Source: Bacteroidota bacterium (GTDB taxonomy: Bacteria > Bacteroidota > Bacteroidia > UKL13-3). From it: 64,000 nucleotides of DNA. Position 1 is the stretch's first letter, and each line of letters opens with the position of its first letter. The notes below the pieces were generated by a model. The model ran no database searches. It was not told where the DNA came from and saw only the letters and a program-made list of their open reading frames with translations. Made by a program: the position numbers and the translations under genes. The stretch lies in NCBI GenBank assembly GCA_027491085.1, contig JAIXWW010000011.1:1-64000 (forward strand), given 5' to 3'. Of this stretch, positions 45,123 to 52,973 are shown piece after piece.

Positions 45123-46406
45123 TTAAAATGTTTGTAAATTATTTTTAAAATAAGTGGCAATCACCTTGCCGCGTAACTCTTTGTTGTACATCATGCTATT
45201 TCTAGATTTAGATGCATTTGTTTTTTCGTTCAATGTCCAAGTTTTATTGGTATCAAACAAAATAAAATCTGCAATTTGACCTTTTTCAAGTAAAGGCATT
45301 TTTTGGTTCAAATGCAAACGAGGATTAACACAAAGTTTTTCAACTAATAAACTAGTATCAAATGTTTTAGGTGCATTAGCTATAAGCATACTCAAAGCAG
45401 TTTGTAGCATAATCATACCTTCATCAGCATATTCAAATTCTACATCTTTTAATTCTACATTTTGCGGATTATGGTCAGTTACAATTGCATCAATTGTTCC
45501 ATCCATCAAACCATTCCATAATGCTTTTTTATCTTCTTTGCTACGCAATGGTGGATTTAATTTCAAATTAGAATTGTATTCTAATAAATCATTATCTGTA
45601 AAACATAAGTTTGCTATGGCTACATCGCATGTTACAGGCAAGCCTTTTTTCTTGGCTCGTTGTATAATTTCAACTGCGCCCTTGCTTGATATATGCGAAA
45701 AATGTATGGGTGCATCAGCATATTTTGCTAGTTCTATATCACGTTTTACTGCCAATTCTTCGGCCAAAGCTGGCATTCCTTTTAAACCCAAAAGCACACT
45801 GATATTTCCTTCATGCATTCTGCCACCTGCATTTAAATTAATATCCTCGGCATGCACCGCTATTTTAGCCCCAAAAGTTTTGGTATATTGCAAAGCACGT
45901 AACATTAAGCTACTATTTTTTATGGCATGGTTTGCATCGGTAAAACCAATGGCGCCAGCCAAGTGCATATCATACATTTCACTCAATTCTTTACCTTCCA
46001 TTTTTTGACTTAAAGTTCCGTATGGCAATAAATTTATTGGTAAATTTTTAGCATTATTAATAATGTACTCAACAGCACTTTTAGAATTTATGGTTGGATT
46101 ACTATCAGGCAAAACACAAACAATTGAAAAACCACCTGCTTGTGCTGCATTAGCCAAAGTAGCTAAAGTTTCTTTGTGCTCGTTACCAGGATCGCTGCTG
46201 TGCGATCGTAAACAAACTAATGATGGAAGCAAAACTGCTTTTTGAGCATCAATAACTTTAGCGGTTTTTTTCATATCTACAAAAGTTTTTTTGCTACTTA
46301 AAACAATTGTATCAATTTGGTTATCAACTATCAGTACATCGCAAACTTTATTAAAAAAAGGACTTGCGGGAAAACAAATAGTAGCATTTAAAATAAGTAA
46401 TTCCAT
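45123..46406 (-). CDS. Dihydroorotase-like amidohydrolase with altered metal-binding motif
   Basis: A 427-residue class I dihydroorotase homologue. Most signature regions are present: VHAEDINL, HFSHISSKGAV, NPPLRSKEDK and VTDHNPQ. The first motif, normally DLHVHLREPG, reads CLRSHSSDPG (65-74), so the first histidine of HxH is Arg67 and the substrate arginine is Ser71. It may be a non-catalytic homologue, like the PyrC-like partners of aspartate carbamoyltransferase, or use a modified site. It heads the operon with the glycosyltransferases. Confidence 0.85.
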   Translation of the reverse strand: MELLILNATICFPASPFFNKVCDVLIVDNQIDTIVLSSKKTFVDMKKTAKVIDAQKAVLLPSLVCLRSHSSDPGNEHKETLATLANAAQAGGFSIVCVLPDSNPTINSKSAVEYIINNAKNLPINLLPYGTLSQKMEGKELSEMYDMHLAGAIGFTDANHAIKNSSLMLRALQYTKTFGAKIAVHAEDINLNAGGRMHEGNISVLLGLKGMPALAEELAVKRDIELAKYADAPIHFSHISSKGAVEIIQRAKKKGLPVTCDVAIANLCFTDNDLLEYNSNLKLNPPLRSKEDKKALWNGLMDGTIDAIVTDHNPQNVELKDVEFEYADEGMIMLQTALSMLIANAPKTFDTSLLVEKLCVNPRLHLNQKMPLLEKGQIADFILFDTNKTWTLNEKTNASKSRNSMMYNKELRGKVIATYFKNNLQTF

Positions 46407-46554
46407 AAAAAAGAAAGCGTGGCGAATGTAGTCATTTGAATTGGGAATTCAAATTTTTACCAAAATTGAAAAATCAGTCTGATTTTAACATCCAAAGACA
46501 AATAAAATCAACTCCACTTTGTTAATCCAAGTAAACTTAAATATGATTTTGAAT

Positions 46555-47019
46555 TTAGGCTTCAACCAATTTTTTGATCAAAGCTATTTGACCCAAATGG
46601 TAATAGGTGTGTTCTACAATTCCATGAATGTTTCGGTAATAAATACCATATTTTTCGTCTGCTATATTTTGCCAAAGTTTTTCTTCGGGCAATTGCTCAA
46701 TTAACATAACAAACTCCTCCGCTTGGATAAAAGCTTTCTTCACTAAAACTTGCCAATCTTCTTCAGATTCTATTGTTGGTGTATCGAAACTAAATTTATC
46801 GTTGCCATTTAGTGCTTCGCCATGCAATACTTTTATTACTATATCAACATAATAATTGGTATGAAAAACCAATGTGGCTATGCTATTAAAACCATGCACT
46901 TGCTTGGTAGCTTGTTGCCAAGTTATACCAGCTAAGGTATCTTTTAAGTTGGCTCCTGTCCAATTACCGCCAAAGTGTAGTTCTTTAAAATGTTTGGCTA
47001 TTTGTTTTGATAAATTCAT
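46555..47019 (-). CDS. DinB-like (DUF1572-type) protein
   Basis: This 154-residue soluble protein has the four-helix DinB-like pattern, with histidines in LVFHTNYYVD and EHTYYHLGQIALIKK that could form a metal site. DinB-family members in Bacteroidota may act as thiol-dependent metalloenzymes, but no substrate is known. I chose the ATG at 47019 (MNLSKQIAKHF). It lies upstream of the dihydroorotase-like gene on the same strand with a 148-base gap, so it is probably separately transcribed. Confidence 0.78.
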   Translation of the reverse strand: MNLSKQIAKHFKELHFGGNWTGANLKDTLAGITWQQATKQVHGFNSIATLVFHTNYYVDIVIKVLHGEALNGNDKFSFDTPTIESEEDWQVLVKKAFIQAEEFVMLIEQLPEEKLWQNIADEKYGIYYRNIHGIVEHTYYHLGQIALIKKLVEA

Positions 47020-47074
47020 GATGGTAAATAAAATTACTTTTACTAAAAACAATTCAAATATTTAAAAATTCGGC

Positions 47075-47161
47075 TTAATTACACATTTCTTTTAAAACAT
47101 TAGCCAAACCCAAACTGGCCTTTTGCATTCCAATTAATTCATACTCTTTGGTAATGGTCAT
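47075..47161 (-). pseudogene. Relic resembling the N-terminus of a type I methionine aminopeptidase
   Basis: A 28-codon frame starting with the ATG at 47161 reads MTITKEYELIGMQKASLGLA then NVLKEMCN and stop. The T-K-E-x-E-L-I-G-M-Q-K-A-S pattern closely resembles the start of bacterial Map proteins, but no catalytic domain follows. It is probably the truncated remains of a duplicated gene; a functional microprotein cannot be excluded. Confidence 0.45.
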
Positions 47162-47235
47162 GTTTGGGGTTTAGGTTAATTGCTTTGCAAAAGTAACTAT
47201 TTACTGCTATTCAAAATAAATTCCTTTATTTGTAT

Positions 47236-48576
47236 ATGCTATATTATTTTATTCAAGCTTTGCTAAAGGGAACGGTAAAAGTGTTTTTTAAAAACATTCA
47301 GTTTCACAATAAAAAAGCCATTCCTGCTAATGGGCCGCTTATTATTTTGGCTAATCACCCAAGTACTTTTATGGACCCCATAGTAATAGCTAGTTTGGTA
47401 AACCGCAAAGTATATTTTTTAGGTAAAGGCGAGTTGTTTAAAGGCTTTTTGGCTAAATTTATTTTAAATAGTTTGCATGTAATACCTGTTTACCGTGCGC
47501 AAGACGACCCAACTCAACTGAATAAAAACACGGATACTTTTAGAAAATGTTATGAGCATTTGGAACAAGGCCATGCCATTATTATTTTCCCTGAAGGAGT
47601 AAGTGTAACCGAACGAAAACTCAAACCAATAAAGGGCGGAGCGGCCCACATAGCCTTAGGTGCTGAAGGAAAAAACAATTTTACTTTAGGTGTAAAAATA
47701 GTAAACATTGGTTTGAATTACGAAAACCAACACCGCTTTAACCAAGATTTATTTATAAATACAGCTGATGCCATTGAAATAAAAGATTACCAAACAACTT
47801 ACGAAACCGATAAACTAAAAGCCATTAAAACCTTAACTGACAATATCAAAAATCAGTTAGAAAGTTTGGTTATATCTATAAAAGATAGGCAAGCCGATGA
47901 GTTTGTAAAAAACATTGAACAGCTTTATTCAAGTCAATTGGTTACCGAAAGAGAAGCGGAAACCACAGAAGCCGAAAAGGAATTTTTGTTTACCAAAAAC
48001 ATAGCAAAAACAGTAAATTATTATGCTGAAACCAATCCTGATGTGTATAATAACATGCGCATTAGGGTGCATAATTACTTACAAAACATCAACCAACTTC
48101 ATCTTAACGATGATGCCATTAAAAACAAGCAAAGCACCAGTATTTTAGTGGCTTTGGTTAAATTATTGATTGGCTTACCTATTTATATTTATGGGTTAAT
48201 AAACAATGTTTTAGCATTTGAAATTCCATCGTGGTTAGCTACCAAAATTGTAAAAAGCAAAGATTACAAAGGCGCCATTGGCATGGTGTTAGGTATGTTT
48301 AGTTTTATAATATTTTATTACTTCCAAATTTCGTTCTTTTATCAATTTACCCAACATCAACTTTATACTTTAATTTATGGCTTAAGCCTTCCATTTACCG
48401 GCTTTTTTACTTATTACTATTGGCAATATTTTATAAAAATAAAAGGCAATTGGCAATATTTAAAGTTATCCAAAAACAAAAGTAAATTAATTGAAAACTT
48501 ACAGCAAGAACGAGAAACCATTATGCTTGAATTTGAAAAAGCCAAAGCAGTTTTCTTTGAGCAATTTCCGGACTGA
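47236..48576 (+). CDS. PlsC-like 1-acylglycerol-3-phosphate acyltransferase
   Basis: A 446-residue protein with an N-terminal membrane-associated acyltransferase domain. The NHxxxxD motif is NHPSTFMD, followed by GKGELFKG and FPEGVSV. A charged middle region and two to three C-terminal hydrophobic segments (about 300-400) make it longer than a typical PlsC. It probably acylates a lysophospholipid or aminolipid at the inner membrane. I chose the ATG at 47236; a TTG at 47230 would add two residues. Confidence 0.87.
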   Translation: MLYYFIQALLKGTVKVFFKNIQFHNKKAIPANGPLIILANHPSTFMDPIVIASLVNRKVYFLGKGELFKGFLAKFILNSLHVIPVYRAQDDPTQLNKNTDTFRKCYEHLEQGHAIIIFPEGVSVTERKLKPIKGGAAHIALGAEGKNNFTLGVKIVNIGLNYENQHRFNQDLFINTADAIEIKDYQTTYETDKLKAIKTLTDNIKNQLESLVISIKDRQADEFVKNIEQLYSSQLVTEREAETTEAEKEFLFTKNIAKTVNYYAETNPDVYNNMRIRVHNYLQNINQLHLNDDAIKNKQSTSILVALVKLLIGLPIYIYGLINNVLAFEIPSWLATKIVKSKDYKGAIGMVLGMFSFIIFYYFQISFFYQFTQHQLYTLIYGLSLPFTGFFTYYYWQYFIKIKGNWQYLKLSKNKSKLIENLQQERETIMLEFEKAKAVFFEQFPD

Positions 48577-48683
48577 GTTTGGCACTATGTAATTTAGATT
48601 ATTTGATTTACCCTAAATTGACCAAAATGTAATCTGGCTTACAAAACCAAAAGGTTTTAAAATGCGTTAGTAATACAAAGATG

Positions 48684-48691
48684 CATATTTG
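48684..48691 (+). promoter_or_regulatory. -7-like box for msrA
   Basis: CATATTTG (one mismatch to TAnnTTTG, followed by C) lies 23 bases before the ATG at 48715 and only 11 bases before the one at 48703. This favours the later start. Confidence 0.35.
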
Positions 48692-48714
48692 CATACCTAA
48701 AAATGACTACCAAA

Positions 48715-49377
48715 ATGAAAACTTTAAAAACTATTTTTTACTTACAAACTTTATTAATTTTGAGCATAACCAGTTGCGCTCAAAACAATAACCAACAAAC
48801 TAAAAAAACTCCCAATAAAATGACGATAGAGAATAATGACACCATTTCAACTGCAGTGTTTGGCGCTGGTTGCTTTTGGTGTGTTGAAGCTGTTTTCCAA
48901 CAGGTTAATGGCGTTGTGAAAATAGAAAGTGGATATAGCAATGGCGATGTTAAAAATCCAACTTACCGCGAGGTGTGTTATGGTAAAACGGGCCATGCCG
49001 AGGTATGCAAAATTTGGTTCGATTCTTCCAAAGTAAGTTATGCCACTTTATTATCAATATTTTGGCAAACCCACGACCCAACTACTTTAAATCAACAAGG
49101 AAACGACATTGGCACACAATACCGTTCAGCAGTGTTTTATAATTCAGATTATCAAAAAGAAATAGCCGAAAAATATAAAAACGAGTTAGATAAATCAGGT
49201 GCATTTAGTAAGCCGATAGTTACCGAAGTTACAGCTTTAAACAATTATTATACAGCCGAAGATTACCATCAAAACTATTACAATCAAAACTCACAACAGC
49301 CATACTGCCAGTTTGTAATAGCTCCTAAATTGGAGAAATTTAAAAAAGTATTTGGCGATAAGTTCAGCAAAAAATAA
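48715..49377 (+). CDS. msrA: Peptide-methionine (S)-S-oxide reductase, lipoprotein form
   Basis: MsrA repairs oxidised methionine using the active cysteine in FGAGCFWCVEAVFQ. Other signatures are THDPTTLNQQGNDIGTQYRS and AEDYHQNYY. The N-terminus has a lipoprotein signal with lipobox SITSC, so this MsrA is exported and membrane-anchored, acting on envelope proteins. No MsrB fusion or neighbour is present. I chose the ATG at 48715 from promoter spacing; one at 48703 is possible. Confidence 0.92.
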   Translation: MKTLKTIFYLQTLLILSITSCAQNNNQQTKKTPNKMTIENNDTISTAVFGAGCFWCVEAVFQQVNGVVKIESGYSNGDVKNPTYREVCYGKTGHAEVCKIWFDSSKVSYATLLSIFWQTHDPTTLNQQGNDIGTQYRSAVFYNSDYQKEIAEKYKNELDKSGAFSKPIVTEVTALNNYYTAEDYHQNYYNQNSQQPYCQFVIAPKLEKFKKVFGDKFSKK

Positions 49378-49682
49378 TATTTTCAAGAAACAAAGGCCTA
49401 CAGATAATTAAGTGAAGTTGAGAATGATATTTGGGAATTCTCAACTTCGCTCCTTTACCCTTAAATTGGCTATTTATAACTTTTAAAATCGGCTAGTTTG
49501 TTGCATTTTAGGGCCATCATCTTCAATTTATCCTACATATTTAATTTAAAAATCTTTTTCAAACGCATCTTTTCAAAATTGATGCAAACCAAAATAATAG
49601 GTGTAAAACATTTGCGCAAAGACATTGGAATAATCGCTAAATTTAGTAGTATTGTTTTTCAATAATTGCATCAAATATCCTA
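49378..49682. other. Intergenic region with a strong hairpin
   Basis: This 305-base stretch has no gene. It contains a stem at 49411-49425 with 49437-49451 (AGTGAAGTTGAGAAT / ATTCTCAACTTCGCT, 15 bp with one G-T pair) and an 11-base loop. No T-run follows, so it is not a standard terminator. The rest should hold the promoter of the GH20 operon; I could not assign it. Confidence 0.6.
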
Positions 49683-51308
49683 ATGATTAAAAAGATTTCC
49701 TTTGTATTAGCCATTTGTGTTTTGCTATTCAACGCTCATGCGCAAGTATTACCTTTAATTCCCCAACCTAATAAAGTGGAGTTGCAAAAAGGTAATTTTA
49801 CTATTAATAAAAACACCATCATTTTTGCCGAAAAAAATTCGGATGAAGCAGCTTATTTACAGCAATATATTTTAGAAAATTATGGTTTAAAATTGAAGGT
49901 TACCCATAAAATTAAGTACGAAACAAATACAATTACTTTTTTAAAAGCAACTGAAAAAGCTTGTGAAAACAATAAAGAAGAATACCAATTAAATGTTGCT
50001 GCTAATTCAATCAAAATATTTGCAACAACCAATACTGGAATTTTTTATGGAATTCAAACATTGATTCAATTATTACCTATTGAAAAAAATAACTCATTAA
50101 CTATTGCTTGCTTGCAAATAAACGATGCTCCTCGTTACCAATGGCGCGGCATGCATTTAGATTGTAGCCGACATTTTTTCACCAAACAAGAAGTAAAAAA
50201 GTACATTGATTATTTGGCTATGTATAAGCTAAATGTATTTCATTGGCATTTGGTAGATGACCAAGGTTGGCGCATTGAAATAAAAAAATACCCATTATTA
50301 ACCCAAATTGGAAGCAAACGCAGCGCTACTTTAATTGGTAAACCCACTTTTGATGCCAATGGTAATCCATCGCCTAACGATCAATACGACAGTACTTTAT
50401 ACCAAGGTTTTTATACCCAACAAGATGTAAAAGAAATTGTGGCTTATGCCCAAAAACGCCATATTACCGTAGTGCCCGAAATAGAAATGCCAGGCCATTC
50501 CTTGGCTGCTTTAGCTGCTTATCCTCAGTTTGCTTGTAATCCTGGCCCTTTCCAAACTTTTAGCCGTTGGGGTGTTTCCGATGATGTTTATTGTGCAGGA
50601 AACGATGAAACATTTATTTTTTTAGAAAATATTTTAACAGAAGTAATGCAGTTGTTTCCTAGTAAATACATTCATATTGGTGGCGATGAATGCGTAAAAA
50701 CCAAATGGAAAGCTTGCCCTAAATGTCAAAAACGCAAAGCCGATGAACATTTGGAAGATGAAGAAGCATTGCAAAGCTATTTTATTACCAGAATTGAAAA
50801 AATGGTGAATGCCAATGGACGCCAAATTATTGGTTGGGACGAAATTTTAGAAGGTGGACTTGCGCCAAACGCTGCAGTTATGAGTTGGCGTGGAATTAAT
50901 GGAGGCATTGCCGCAGCTAAACAAAAACATTTTGTGGTAATGAGTCCTGGTCGTCCTTGTTATTTCGACCATTACCAAAGCAGAGCTAAAGACAAAGAAC
51001 CTGTGGCTATTGGCGGTTTTAATCCGCTCGATTCAGTTTATAATTACAATCCAACACCTGACTCGTTAAATGCCGATGAGCAAAAATTCATTATGGGCGC
51101 TCAGGCCAATGTTTGGACAGAATACATTACCACTTTTTCGCATGTGGAATACATGTCGTTACCACGAATGAGTGCGCTTTCGGAGGTTTTATGGACCAAT
51201 ACCGAAAATAAAAATTACCAAAGTTTTATTGACAGACTAAAGCTTCATTCAACCATTTTAGACCGAATGAAAGCCAATTATGCCAAACACTTTAACACTA
51301 CCAATTAA
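49683..51308 (+). CDS. Secreted GH20 beta-N-acetylhexosaminidase
   Basis: A 541-residue family 20 glycoside hydrolase that removes terminal GlcNAc or GalNAc by substrate-assisted catalysis. It has a signal peptide (cleavage near AHA-QV), a GH20b N-terminal domain (about 25-150), and a barrel with FHWHLVDDQGWRIEI and the catalytic pair D335-E336 in HIGGDEC. No T9SS domain is present, so it is probably periplasmic. It starts a four-gene operon; its stop TAA overlaps the next ATG by one base. Confidence 0.93.
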   Translation: MIKKISFVLAICVLLFNAHAQVLPLIPQPNKVELQKGNFTINKNTIIFAEKNSDEAAYLQQYILENYGLKLKVTHKIKYETNTITFLKATEKACENNKEEYQLNVAANSIKIFATTNTGIFYGIQTLIQLLPIEKNNSLTIACLQINDAPRYQWRGMHLDCSRHFFTKQEVKKYIDYLAMYKLNVFHWHLVDDQGWRIEIKKYPLLTQIGSKRSATLIGKPTFDANGNPSPNDQYDSTLYQGFYTQQDVKEIVAYAQKRHITVVPEIEMPGHSLAALAAYPQFACNPGPFQTFSRWGVSDDVYCAGNDETFIFLENILTEVMQLFPSKYIHIGGDECVKTKWKACPKCQKRKADEHLEDEEALQSYFITRIEKMVNANGRQIIGWDEILEGGLAPNAAVMSWRGINGGIAAAKQKHFVVMSPGRPCYFDHYQSRAKDKEPVAIGGFNPLDSVYNYNPTPDSLNADEQKFIMGAQANVWTEYITTFSHVEYMSLPRMSALSEVLWTNTENKNYQSFIDRLKLHSTILDRMKANYAKHFNTTN

Positions 51309-52294
51309 TGACAGATAGAAGAAAATTTTTAAAAACATCGGCTTTTGCTTCAGCTGCATTATTTATAAATGCTTGTAGCACTGATAAATCCAAGGTCAAT
51401 ACCAAAGTAAACAAACCCATTGTACTTTCTACTTGGCGTTTTGGAATAGAAGCTAACCAAGCTGCTTGGGATATTTTAAGCAAAAACGGAAAAGCTTTAG
51501 ACGCGGTAGAAGCAGGTGTTATGGTTCCTGAAGGTGACCCAAAGGAACGCAGTGTTGGTTATGGCGGCAGGCCCGACAGAGATGGACGCATTACTTTAGA
51601 TGCTTGCATCATGGATGAACTTTCAAATATTGGTTCAGTAGCAGGTTTGGAGTTTATAAAACACCCAATTTCAGTAGCTAGAGCTGTTATGGAAAAAACG
51701 CCACATGTTATGTTAGTAGGAGATGGCGCTCTGCAATTTGCGCTTTCGCAAGGTTTTAAAAAAGAAAACCTGATGGTGGAAGAATCAGAAAAAGAATGGA
51801 AAGAGTGGCTAAAAAAATCTGAATATAAGCCCATTGCAAATATCGAAAACCATGATACCATTGGCATGATAGCTTTAGATAGTCATGGAAATCTATCAGG
51901 TGCTTGTACCACAAGTGGAATGGCTTTTAAAATGCATGGCCGAGTAGGCGATTCGCCCATAATTGGTGCAGGTTTATATGTAGATAATGAAATTGGTGCT
52001 GCTACGGCCACAGGTCATGGCGAGGAAGTAATCAGAATTGCTGGCTGCCATTTGGTGGTAGAGTTAATGCGCCAAGGAAAAACACCTCAACAAGCTTGCG
52101 AAGAAGCTGTGGCAAGGGTGGTTAAATTAATGGATTTGCGTAAAAAGAATTTGAAAGATATTCAAGTGGGTTTTATAGCATTGAATAAAAATGGTGAAAC
52201 GGGTTCGTATTGCGTACAAAGTGGATTTAACTATGCCGTTTTCGATGCCTCAGGAAACCGATTGATTGATGCAGGTTATCATATAAAAGTTTAA
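51308..52294 (+). CDS. N4-(beta-N-acetylglucosaminyl)-L-asparaginase
   Basis: A 328-residue Ntn-hydrolase (glycosylasparaginase) that cleaves the GlcNAc-Asn bond left after N-glycan trimming. It autoprocesses to expose T184 in NHDTIGMIAL as nucleophile. Supporting motifs are GGRPDRDGRITLDAC, TTSGMAFKMHGRVGDSPIIGAG and ATGHGEE. The N-terminus has a twin-arginine motif (RRKFLK) and a lipobox-like FINAC, suggesting Tat export and lipid anchoring, common for this family in Bacteroidota. It is translationally coupled to the GH20 gene. Confidence 0.92.
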   Translation: MTDRRKFLKTSAFASAALFINACSTDKSKVNTKVNKPIVLSTWRFGIEANQAAWDILSKNGKALDAVEAGVMVPEGDPKERSVGYGGRPDRDGRITLDACIMDELSNIGSVAGLEFIKHPISVARAVMEKTPHVMLVGDGALQFALSQGFKKENLMVEESEKEWKEWLKKSEYKPIANIENHDTIGMIALDSHGNLSGACTTSGMAFKMHGRVGDSPIIGAGLYVDNEIGAATATGHGEEVIRIAGCHLVVELMRQGKTPQQACEEAVARVVKLMDLRKKNLKDIQVGFIALNKNGETGSYCVQSGFNYAVFDASGNRLIDAGYHIKV

Positions 52295-52304
52295 AAATAA
52301 TAAT

Positions 52305-52973
52305 ATGAACAGAAAACTGGAAATAGCTTGTTTTAATGTTGAGTCGGCTTTGGTGGCCCAGCAAGCAGGCGCTGATAGAATTGAGTTTTGTGCCAATATG
52401 GAAGTAGGTGGCACTACTCCTTCGTTAAGCGATTTTTTGACCATTAAATCAAAAACCGATATTCCAGTTTATGTAATGATCAGGCCATGTGGGGGCGATT
52501 TTGTTTACTCTAATGCCCATTTTGAACAAATGCGCAATAGTATTATTCAGTTTAAAAATGCAGATGCAAATGGTTTTGTATTTGGAATTTTAACTGCAAA
52601 TGGCGAGGTGGATATAAATAGAAATAAACAATTAATTCAGTTAGCCGATGCTGTTCCTTGCACGTTTCATAAAGCCTTTGATGAAGTAAAAAACCCCATG
52701 GATGCTTTGCAACAATTAGTAGCAATTGGTTTTAAAAATGTGCTTACATCAGGTCAGCAACCCACCGCTATGCAAGGTGTTGATTTGTTAAAACAACTAA
52801 CAAATAGTGCTAACAATCAAATAAACATCATGATAGGCGGGAGTGTTCGTTCTAACAATATTGCAGAATTAAAGCAAGAAATTCCTTCTGAATGGTTTCA
52901 TTCATCAGCTATTTTACAAGGAAGTGCTGCCGATTATGATGAAGTAAAAAATTTAAAAGCAAAACTAGTTTGA
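52305..52973 (+). CDS. cutC: CutC-family TIM-barrel protein
   Basis: This 222-residue cytoplasmic protein matches CutC (LEIACFNVESALVAQQAGAD, VYVMIRPCGGDFVYS, CTFHKAFDEV, LTSGQQPTA, IMIGGSVRSNN). The family was named for copper homeostasis in E. coli, but that role is disputed, and the fold is a TIM barrel. It sits between a glycosylasparaginase and a beta-mannosidase, with a 4-base overlap into the next gene, which suggests a role in glycan or aminosugar metabolism (inference). Confidence 0.9.
   Translation: MNRKLEIACFNVESALVAQQAGADRIEFCANMEVGGTTPSLSDFLTIKSKTDIPVYVMIRPCGGDFVYSNAHFEQMRNSIIQFKNADANGFVFGILTANGEVDINRNKQLIQLADAVPCTFHKAFDEVKNPMDALQQLVAIGFKNVLTSGQQPTAMQGVDLLKQLTNSANNQINIMIGGSVRSNNIAELKQEIPSEWFHSSAILQGSAADYDEVKNLKAKLV

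Noticed and set aside
45538..46008. A 156-codon plus-strand frame
   Set aside because: It is antisense to the dihydroorotase-like gene, whose frame contains recognisable motifs.
46434..46454. Palindrome ATTTGAATT-GGG-AATTCAAAT
   Set aside because: A short AT-rich dyad upstream of the dihydroorotase-like gene, without a T-run in the relevant direction or other copies; too weak to name.
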